NCBI GenBank assembly: GCA_937875545.1
Contig: CALLYE010000073.1
Location: 1-64,000, forward strand
Source of the DNA: DTU078 sp002397345
GTDB lineage: Bacteria > Bacillota > Clostridia > Oscillospirales > CAG-272
Direction of reading: 5' to 3'
DNA: 64,000 bases
Of the stretch, positions 1-6,650 are shown piece by piece. The stretch's first letter is position 1; each line of letters begins with the position of its first letter. The notes under the pieces were generated by a model, which made no database searches, was not told the origin of the DNA, and saw nothing but the letters and a program-made list of their open reading frames with translations. A program made the position numbers and the translations under genes.

Positions 1-2
1 AT

Positions 3-863
3 TTTTCATGGCCTTATTATATCATGTTCTTCCTATGGGAACAAGCTCTTAATATAAAGACTATGCAGAAGTGGAAAAATGATATTTCAGAAATGAATCT
101 CTCTCTGCAAACAAGAAAGCGTTATTATAAATATTTAAGCGCCATGTTAAACTTCTGCGTTAAAATGGAATATATCGTCAGCAATCCTTTAAAGGCAGTT
201 GGAAACTTCCGAGATACGACATTTGATAAGCCGCAGGATAAAATGCAATATTATACGGCAGAACAATTTATAAAATTTATAACCGCTGCTGGTAAATCTA
301 ACAAGACATTTGCCGATTGGTCGTTTTATGTGTTTTTTTATATAGCGTTTTATACCGGTATGAGAAAAGGCGAAATAAATGCTTTGAAATGGTCAGATAT
401 TGAAGGTAATATAATACATGTCCGCCGAAGCATCGCACAAAAATTAAAAGGAGACGATATTGAAACGCCGCCGAAAAACAAATCGTCATACCGCGATTTA
501 GAAATTCCAATCCCATTATCACAAGTTTTAACTGCGCATAAAGAAAGACAAAAAGCACTTCCGGGATTTACCGAAGAAAATCGCATCTGCGGCGGTGTTG
601 CCTGCTTGCGCGATACTACAATAGATTATAGAAATAGAAAATATGCAAACGAGGCAGGATTACCGCGTATTCGGATCCACGATTTCCGGCATTCTCACGT
701 TTCGTTATTATGTAACGAGGGAATAAACATTCAAGAGATAGCCCGGCGACTCGGCCACACTAAAATAGACATGACATGGAACACCTACTCGCATCTATAT
801 CCACGCGAAGAAGAACGTGCCATGAAAGTGTTAAACGCCATACAGCCGCCGCAAATAGAATAA
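3..863 (+). CDS. Tyrosine recombinase (phage/ICE-type integrase), 5'-truncated by window edge
   Basis: This is the C-terminal two thirds of a site-specific tyrosine recombinase. The reading frame is open to the first base, so the true start lies left of the window; the first ATG in frame (24) is internal. The visible part has the core-binding SAM-like helices (about residues 15-60) and the catalytic domain with the first Arg in TGMRKGEI, HDFRHSH (His-x-x-Arg box), a conserved LGH block and the nucleophile Tyr in TWNTYSHL near the end. It excises or integrates a mobile element. The gene is AT-rich compared with the GC-rich genes to its right, and it ends 62 bp from the 3' end of tRNA-Val, the usual arrangement for an element integrated in a tRNA gene. 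Family assignment is firm; the element type is unknown. Confidence 0.9.
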   Translation, partial: FSWPYYIMFFLWEQALNIKTMQKWKNDISEMNLSLQTRKRYYKYLSAMLNFCVKMEYIVSNPLKAVGNFRDTTFDKPQDKMQYYTAEQFIKFITAAGKSNKTFADWSFYVFFYIAFYTGMRKGEINALKWSDIEGNIIHVRRSIAQKLKGDDIETPPKNKSSYRDLEIPIPLSQVLTAHKERQKALPGFTEENRICGGVACLRDTTIDYRNRKYANEAGLPRIRIHDFRHSHVSLLCNEGINIQEIARRLGHTKIDMTWNTYSHLYPREEERAMKVLNAIQPPQIE

Positions 864-892
864 TTTCATGGATTTTTCATGGTTGGAAAAGA

Positions 893-918
893 AAAAAGCC
901 TGTATACACAGGCTTTTT
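893..918 (+). terminator. Rho-independent terminator after integrase
   Basis: An 11-bp perfect stem (AAAAAGCCTGT / ACAGGCTTTTT) with loop ATAC. It lies between the integrase stop and the tRNA 3' end and can act in both directions, ending the integrase transcript and that of the tRNA. Confidence 0.8.
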
Positions 919-925
919 CGCGTTA

Positions 926-1002
926 TGGTGGGGACGGTTGGGATCGAACCAATGACCTCATGCATGTCAAGCATGCGCTCTAACCAGCTGAGCTACGCCC
1001 CC
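926..1002 (-). tRNA. tRNA-Val (anticodon GAC), CCA encoded
   Basis: Read on the minus strand it folds as a full cloverleaf. Acceptor stem GGGGGCG pairs with CGTCCCC (one G-U), the D arm is GCTC/GAGC, the anticodon stem is CATGC/GCATG with loop TTGACAT (anticodon GAC, reading GUC/GUU), and the T arm has TTCGATC with stem ATTGG/CCAAC. The 3' CCA is encoded at 928-926. The 3' end points at the integrase, so this gene is the probable attachment site of the element on the left. Confidence 0.93.
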
Positions 1003-1112
1003 GCGACTTTTTAAATTCCGGAAAACGCGTGAGCGTTTTCTCGGACGCCGACTGCATGTGGTAAAAACCACATCTGCGTATCTGTCGGCGTTTATTATAT
1101 CATAAAGTCGCG
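1002..1112. repeat. Nested inverted-repeat block upstream of tRNA-Val
   Basis: Outer arms CGCGACTTT (1002-1010) and AAAGTCGCG (1104-1112) match perfectly. Inside are a hairpin GAAAACGC-GTGA-GCGTTTTC and a compound hairpin with outer stem CGCCGAC/GTCGGCG and inner stem TGTGGT/ACCACA. No coding sequence was recognised in 1003-1155. It could be a small palindromic repeat or a structured tRNA leader. Confidence 0.5.
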
Positions 1113-1155
1113 TAAATATCAATTATCAATATTGCACAAATATCAGGTTAGCAAT

Positions 1156-1923
1156 TTATGCATTATTGCCGTTTTTGCGATTTTCAAGGATTTTTGTGAT
1201 TTCGTCAAGATCCTCGGGTGTGTTGACGCCCCACATCTCTGTTTCGTCGTGCGTGACAAACGCGCCGACGTGCTCGCCTGATGAAATCAACACCGAAAGC
1301 GTATCGGTGAGATAATATTCGCCCTTGGGGTTATCGTTTTTAATCTCAGATAGCGATGAGCGCAGTTTATCGGCGTTATATATATACGCGCCGACGTTAA
1401 GCTCGCGGATTTTCTTTTGCTCGGGCGTGCAGCAGACGTCCTCGACAATAGCGACGACATTGCTGTGCTCGGGACGGGACGGGTCGCGTATTATCCGGCC
1501 GAACGGCAGCTCACGCTCACTTACGCAGGACAGCAGCGTGCAGGCGCAGCCTGAGGAGCGATGCTGCTCCAGCATCCGCTCAAGCGTCGAACTCCGAACC
1601 AGCGGCATATCGCCGTTCAGCACCATGACCTCGCCTTCATAACCGAGCAGTCCGCCGCCTGTCACGCCGCACATCACGGCATAGCCTGTGCCGTATGCGG
1701 TATCGCCCTGTTTGACAAACCGATAACCGGGGAATTGTGTTATGACCTTCTCCGCCATATAACCGACGACGATGATGAAATCGTCCTTGGCACAGAATGA
1801 CGCGGTGTCAATGACATGACCCAGCAGGCTTTTGCCGCCCGCAGTCCGCAGCACCTTCGGCATATCGCCGCCCAGAGTCGCGAGCCGCGTGCCTTTGCCC
1901 GCCGCCATAATGATAGTTTTCAT
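1156..1923 (-). CDS. Sugar-1-phosphate nucleotidyltransferase, GlmU-N-like (NTP_transferase)
   Basis: A 255-residue protein that is a single GT-A-like nucleotidyltransferase domain. The N-terminus carries the pyrophosphorylase signature AAGKGTRL (about residues 7-14) followed by MPKVL, the nucleotide-binding and sugar-phosphate segment. NGDMP (about 104-108) is the metal-binding Asp region, and GEYYLTD near residue 200 is typical of GlmU/UDP-GlcNAc pyrophosphorylases. It would make an NDP-sugar from NTP and a sugar-1-phosphate. The left-handed beta-helix acetyltransferase half of true GlmU is absent, so it is not a bifunctional GlmU and the exact sugar cannot be assigned. Its start overlaps the stop of the GH2 gene by 4 bases, so the two are translationally coupled. 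Confidence 0.85.
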   Translation of the reverse strand: MKTIIMAAGKGTRLATLGGDMPKVLRTAGGKSLLGHVIDTASFCAKDDFIIVVGYMAEKVITQFPGYRFVKQGDTAYGTGYAVMCGVTGGGLLGYEGEVMVLNGDMPLVRSSTLERMLEQHRSSGCACTLLSCVSERELPFGRIIRDPSRPEHSNVVAIVEDVCCTPEQKKIRELNVGAYIYNADKLRSSLSEIKNDNPKGEYYLTDTLSVLISSGEHVGAFVTHDETEMWGVNTPEDLDEITKILENRKNGNNA

Positions 1924-3668
1924 ATTTCCTCAATAGCCGCCTTTTGTGATACGATCGCGTGAATCTTTTTCGGGTCAAATTTCGGTTTGCGATCGTAATA
2001 ATACAAGCCGTTTACCTCTTGCTCAATATCGGTGAGCTGCGTATAGCAGAACGCGGATACCTTAGGGTTGAACAGCATGGCTTCTGTAATGCCCTTGAAC
2101 CTCGCGATAAATTCATCCTCCGATTTCGGGCGGTCACCGTAACCCCACGCGTCAGAGGTAAGATTCTCCGGCTGCCACCATATTCCGCCGTATTCGCTGT
2201 TGAAAGAGAGCGCGGGATTGCATTCTTCAAAATACTTTTTTAGTGACTCCGGATTACCGTCATAGTTATGGCAGTCAATAATATCGGTGACAAAATGTTT
2301 TGGATCACATTCGTCAAGGAACTTTTTCAAAGTGTCCGCGGAACCGTTATAATTACGGGTATCAACCTGGTCATCCGTCACATGAACATAGCCCGAAGTA
2401 TCGATAACAGGGCGGGTATTGTCAAAATTCTTTGTCATGTGATAAATATGCTTGATGAACGTTCTGTTCTGACCGTTCGACGTTTCGTTGAGCGGACACC
2501 AGCCTATGATCGCCGGATGATTCACGTCCCGTCTCAGCGCTTCAAGCCATTCCGGCAGGAAGGCTTGCCACGAGGAGTCGCCAGAGTCGTTAATGCCCCA
2601 GCTCGCTTGCTCGCCCCATACGATATAACCCAGCCTGTCGCAGTGATATAAAAACCGCGGCTCGAAAATCTTCTGATGCAATCTCGCGCCGTTGAAGCCC
2701 ATATCCATGGAACGCCTGATATCCGCGATCAGCTCCCCGTCCGTGGGCGCCGTATATATACCGTCGGGATAAAACCCCTGATCCAAAATTAAACGCTGGA
2801 ACACCAGTTTTCTATTGATATATGTCTTGTAATCGGCATACACAATTTCCCGCATACCGAAATAGCTGTCCACTGTATCGTCGTCAAGCGTCAATTTTAA
2901 GTCATATAGGTTCGGCTCGGATATGCTCCATAAATGGAGTTCGTCAAGTTTAACAATCAGCTTGGCTATATTGCCCTTCACCGACACCGTATCGGCTCCG
3001 ACCTTTTTACCGCCGAAGAAAGCCTCCGCCGTCAGCGTCTTGCCGTGTGAATTGACGCATTCCGCTTCTATGAACAGCATACCGCGGTCAATATCCGTCG
3101 TATATTTGGTGTATGCGATATAACTTGCCGGAAGCGTTTCAAGCCACACGGTCTGCCATATGCCGGTCGTGCGCGTATAATCGCAGCCGCCCGAATAATA
3201 ACGGCTGCTCTGCTTTCCGCGCGGGCGGTTGCCGCGCGTCCTGTCTTCGGCACAGATAGTGATAACATTTTCACCCGCGTGCAGAAAATCTGTAATATCA
3301 AATGAAAAAGAAACATAACCGCCGACATGTTTTCCTGCTGGTCTTGCGTTTACCCATACCTCGGTTTCGTAATCGCAGGCACCGATATGCAATATGGTGC
3401 GTTTTGCGTCGGATAACTGGTCATCGGTAATAAAAACCGCTTTTTTATACCATACGCAATTCATGAAATCTTTATATTCGATGCCTGACAGCTTGCTTTC
3501 CGGGCAAAACGGAACGATTATTTTATCTTTTAACTTCACGTCGCCGTAAAGTCTCCGTTCCTTACCGCTCATGCCAAAATCAATTTCAAAATCCCATTCG
3601 CCGTTTAGGTTTGTCCAGTTTTGTCTGACAAACTGCGGGCGCGGATACTCAGGACGCGGTGTGGTCAT
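1920..3668 (-). CDS. Glycoside hydrolase family 2 (beta-galactosidase/glucuronidase-like)
   Basis: A 582-residue GH2 enzyme with no signal peptide, so probably cytoplasmic. It has the N-terminal sugar-binding jelly roll (about 1-170; GEWDF, WVN, GGYVSFSFDIT), an immunoglobulin-like domain (about 175-270) and the TIM barrel. The acid/base Glu is in CPLNETSNG (about 395), and the probable nucleophile is the Glu of NSEYGG (about 485). GH2 enzymes remove beta-linked galactose, glucuronate or mannose; the substrate here is unknown. RBS AAGGGG lies 8 nt before the ATG. It is first in a two-gene operon with the nucleotidyltransferase (ATGA overlap). Confidence 0.9.
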   Translation of the reverse strand: MTTPRPEYPRPQFVRQNWTNLNGEWDFEIDFGMSGKERRLYGDVKLKDKIIVPFCPESKLSGIEYKDFMNCVWYKKAVFITDDQLSDAKRTILHIGACDYETEVWVNARPAGKHVGGYVSFSFDITDFLHAGENVITICAEDRTRGNRPRGKQSSRYYSGGCDYTRTTGIWQTVWLETLPASYIAYTKYTTDIDRGMLFIEAECVNSHGKTLTAEAFFGGKKVGADTVSVKGNIAKLIVKLDELHLWSISEPNLYDLKLTLDDDTVDSYFGMREIVYADYKTYINRKLVFQRLILDQGFYPDGIYTAPTDGELIADIRRSMDMGFNGARLHQKIFEPRFLYHCDRLGYIVWGEQASWGINDSGDSSWQAFLPEWLEALRRDVNHPAIIGWCPLNETSNGQNRTFIKHIYHMTKNFDNTRPVIDTSGYVHVTDDQVDTRNYNGSADTLKKFLDECDPKHFVTDIIDCHNYDGNPESLKKYFEECNPALSFNSEYGGIWWQPENLTSDAWGYGDRPKSEDEFIARFKGITEAMLFNPKVSAFCYTQLTDIEQEVNGLYYYDRKPKFDPKKIHAIVSQKAAIEEI

Positions 3669-3755
3669 AATGGTTTCCCCTTATTAAACATTTATTATAT
3701 AATAATTCTATAATTTAATCGCCGGATGTATAAATATAAATTTTCCCTTGGGGCG

Positions 3756-3793
3756 GGGGTGCTCAGCACCCCGCGCGTACCCTCGTACCCCCC
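3756..3793. repeat. GC-rich hairpin plus CGTACCCTCGTACCCCCC repeat
   Basis: Hairpin GGGGTG-CTCAG-CACCCC followed by an 18-mer at 3776-3793 that recurs exactly, inverted, at 40456-40473. It lies just downstream of the ABC cassette (minus strand) and may end that transcript. Confidence 0.5.
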
Positions 3794-3795
3794 GG

Positions 3796-6027
3796 TTATC
3801 CTGCGGGGTTCATGCGGCTCATCTGGCGCTGCGCCATGACCAGCCCGTAGTAGATGCCGTCTTTATTGCGCATCAGTTCGTCGTGCGTGCCCACCTCGGC
3901 GACTGTACCTTTGTCGAGCACCACCAGCCGAGTAGCATTGCGCAGCGTCGAAAGCCTGTGCGCTATCGCGAGTGTGGTGCGGTTTTGGGTCAGCTTTTGC
4001 AGCGCGTCCTGTATCTGCTTCTCGGTTTCGGTGTCGAGCGATGCCGTCGCCTCGTCGAGAATCAATATCTTCGGATCGTGCAGCAGGGCGCGCGCGATTG
4101 ACACGCGCTGGCGTTCGCCGCCCGACATTGTGTAGCCCTTCTCGCCGACCTTGGTGTTATACGCATCGGGCAGCTTCATTATAAATTGGTGCGCGCCCGC
4201 GAGTTTTGAAGCGGTTATAACCTCGTCGCGGCTCGCCTCGGGCTTGGCATAGGCGATGTTTTCGTATACAGTACCCGAGAACAGGAAGGTTTCCTGAAGC
4301 ACCACTCCGATTTGTGAACGCAGCGACTCCTGCGATATATCGCGCAGATCGTGACCGTCGATTTTAATATTGCCGTCGTCAACGTCATACAGACGCATGA
4401 CAAGGTTGATCAATGTGGATTTACCCACGCCCGATTTGCCCACGATACCGATCATCTCGCCCGGGTTGATTTCAAGATTGACGTGTTTAAGCACGTTTTT
4501 CGTGTCGTCATAACCGAACGCAACGTCGTTTATATCGATTTTACCTTCTATTTTAAGATCGACAGCGTTTTCTTTATCGGCTATGTCAACCTTTTCATCG
4601 ACAATGTCGAATATCTTTATAATACTCGTCATAACCCGCACCAGTCTGCGCGGCAGATTTGACATCCAGCGCAGCGGACCATAGATGATCGACACATATG
4701 CGGAAAATTGCTGCATCTCGCCCAGCGTCATGGTGCCGCCCAGAATTTTATTACCCACATAATAAAGCAGGAAAAATTCGCCGATACCCATAAAAAAGCT
4801 GATTATAGGTGTGATGATAGCGTAAGTGCGCTCGTTATACATCGAAATATCGCGCTCGGCGGCGGTCACTTTATCATAACGATCCATCTCGGCTTGTTCC
4901 ATACCGAATGCCTTTACCACGCGGATACCGCCGAAAATATCGTGCAGTATCGAGTTTGCCTTGGCGTTAAGCGTCCACTGCTTGTTGTAATGCCGGTGCA
5001 GAAAGTGATGAAGGGCGCGGTACGCGGCCATTAATATCGGCGCGGGCAGCAGGATCATCAGCGCCAGCCGCCAGTCATAAACAAACAGCACGACGCTGAC
5101 CGACACGAAAATTATAATCTGCTGCGCCATGTCGCCGAGTTGGAATGTGACGAAATCGTGCAGGGTTTCAGTGTCGCCCGTCACGCGGTTCATCAGCTCG
5201 CCGGCAGTGCGTTTTGATACGCGCTTGAGCGACAGCATCTCGATTTTATTAAACACCATCGCGCGCATTTTAACGATTATACGGCTGCTCGCTTCGACTA
5301 AGGTCAGCGAACGGACTATGTACAACACCTGCGACAGGACGCTGACCCCGAAGATCATTGCGATCACAATCAGAAACTTACCAAGCTCCGGTATGGTTTC
5401 CGATTGGATGTAATTGTCGACCAATATGCGGTTAAGGTAAGGATTTATAAGGTTGATCGCCGATATGATGAAATAGAGGGCAATCGATATGAATATATAG
5501 CTTTTATAAGGGCGCGCGATGTCCCAGACCCTTGCCAGATAGTGTTTTTTATCCGCGCAGTGCGGGCACACATTAGAGCCGGGCGGGTACGGACGCTCGC
5601 ACTTCGGGCAGTAAACGTCGACTTCTTCATCAAAATCGCTGTCGAACACACCCCTTTCAATAAAACGTCCCAACCGTTTTGATACAGTCGCGTAGAGGAG
5701 CTGCAGCGTCATATCAGCCCGGCAGAGGAGGATTTCCCGCGCCTCTGTCACCAGCTCGATAGTCGTGCAGCCGACGCAGGGCACGCACTTAAATTCTTTT
5801 ATATCCGACATCTTATATTCGGCGACGGGTTTGTCGTCCGTGAATACTTTTACATAATCTTTTGTAACGCCCACAAGCCCGTCGATGCGCTTTTTACCCG
5901 TTACCTCGGTCGTTGCGTCGGGCGTCAGGTTAAACGGCAGCGCGACAAGCACATCGCTGAACTCGATATTGTCAAGCCGCGCGAAACGCTTTGCCAGCGC
6001 TTCTTTTGATGCTATTATAATTACCAC
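3796..6027 (-). CDS. ABC exporter half-transporter with N-terminal extra domain and zinc ribbon (subunit B)
   Basis: A 743-residue fused permease-ATPase. Residues about 1-135 form an uncharacterised domain of alternating beta strands (possibly PH-like). Residues about 139-158 are a zinc ribbon with CPKC and CPHC pairs. Six membrane segments of an ABC_membrane domain follow (about 170-460), then a complete nucleotide-binding domain: Walker A GKSGVGKST, signature MSGGERQRVS, Walker B ILILDEATASLD and a H-loop in AIAHRLST. Exporters of this fold move lipids, peptides or drugs out of the cytoplasm. It lies 9 bp after the DUF1854 gene and probably dimerises with subunit A at 6651. The start is GTG, one base after GAAGGGG, an unusually tight spacing with no ATG nearby. 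Confidence 0.88.
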   Translation of the reverse strand: MVIIIASKEALAKRFARLDNIEFSDVLVALPFNLTPDATTEVTGKKRIDGLVGVTKDYVKVFTDDKPVAEYKMSDIKEFKCVPCVGCTTIELVTEAREILLCRADMTLQLLYATVSKRLGRFIERGVFDSDFDEEVDVYCPKCERPYPPGSNVCPHCADKKHYLARVWDIARPYKSYIFISIALYFIISAINLINPYLNRILVDNYIQSETIPELGKFLIVIAMIFGVSVLSQVLYIVRSLTLVEASSRIIVKMRAMVFNKIEMLSLKRVSKRTAGELMNRVTGDTETLHDFVTFQLGDMAQQIIIFVSVSVVLFVYDWRLALMILLPAPILMAAYRALHHFLHRHYNKQWTLNAKANSILHDIFGGIRVVKAFGMEQAEMDRYDKVTAAERDISMYNERTYAIITPIISFFMGIGEFFLLYYVGNKILGGTMTLGEMQQFSAYVSIIYGPLRWMSNLPRRLVRVMTSIIKIFDIVDEKVDIADKENAVDLKIEGKIDINDVAFGYDDTKNVLKHVNLEINPGEMIGIVGKSGVGKSTLINLVMRLYDVDDGNIKIDGHDLRDISQESLRSQIGVVLQETFLFSGTVYENIAYAKPEASRDEVITASKLAGAHQFIMKLPDAYNTKVGEKGYTMSGGERQRVSIARALLHDPKILILDEATASLDTETEKQIQDALQKLTQNRTTLAIAHRLSTLRNATRLVVLDKGTVAEVGTHDELMRNKDGIYYGLVMAQRQMSRMNPAG

Positions 6028-6036
6028 GCCCCTTCT

Positions 6037-6612
6037 TTACAGATACAGCTCGATCAGTCTGTAACTGCGGCGGTCGAGTTTCTCCACGTCCGGGATTTCG
6101 TAGCGGTTGCCGTTCATATCCACAACAAACATGCGGATTTGACTGACGCGCAGGATGCTGCGGTATGTGTCCTGCAGCGTAAACTGTATCGGCCCGATGT
6201 CGGTTACGACCTTCCAATACGAAAAGCCGTAACGCTCCTTGACCGACGTAACCGCCGTGATTTGCGGCGCGTAATATTTACGGTTCAGCTCGCCCTCCAG
6301 CAGTTCAAGCGTCTCCCGCGGCATATTCCGCAGATCGCTTATCATACCGATCTCGTTCTGGTCTTTATCCAGCACCGAGATATAGGACAGCGGATCGTCG
6401 AACGGGAACATGCGGTGCAGGAACACGCGCTCCCACACCTTTTCCTCGCGCTCGCCCTTGTCATTTTCCAGTTTGGCTTTCAGCGCGATAAAATCGTTGT
6501 TTTTATAAAATTCAGCGTTACCCGCCGCGGCTTCGTCGTCAAGGCGTACCATTTGTACGACGTCGCGCAGCGCGGTCGCCTGTGTTTTTGTTTCAGTGGC
6601 TATGGTTGTCAT
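6037..6612 (-). CDS. DUF1854 family protein of the ABC cassette
   Basis: A 191-residue cytoplasmic protein with no membrane segment. The block from about residue 70 (FPFDDPLSYISVLD ... MISDLRNMPRE) through RSILRVSQIRMFVVD and the C-terminal DVEKLDRRSYRLIELYL matches the DUF1854 family as I know it. That family is found next to ABC transporters with extra N-terminal domains; some annotations link the pair to cyanophycin metabolism, but no cyanophycin gene is seen here. It sits between the two transporter subunits, 9 bp before subunit B and 38 bp after subunit A. The ATG directly abuts AAAGGAG, an unusually short spacing. Its molecular role is unknown; a regulatory or accessory subunit is my inference. 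Confidence 0.8.
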   Translation of the reverse strand: MTTIATETKTQATALRDVVQMVRLDDEAAAGNAEFYKNNDFIALKAKLENDKGEREEKVWERVFLHRMFPFDDPLSYISVLDKDQNEIGMISDLRNMPRETLELLEGELNRKYYAPQITAVTSVKERYGFSYWKVVTDIGPIQFTLQDTYRSILRVSQIRMFVVDMNGNRYEIPDVEKLDRRSYRLIELYL

Positions 6613-6650
6613 CTCCTTTATGGGTTATCAGACGCGCGATGGCGCGTATC

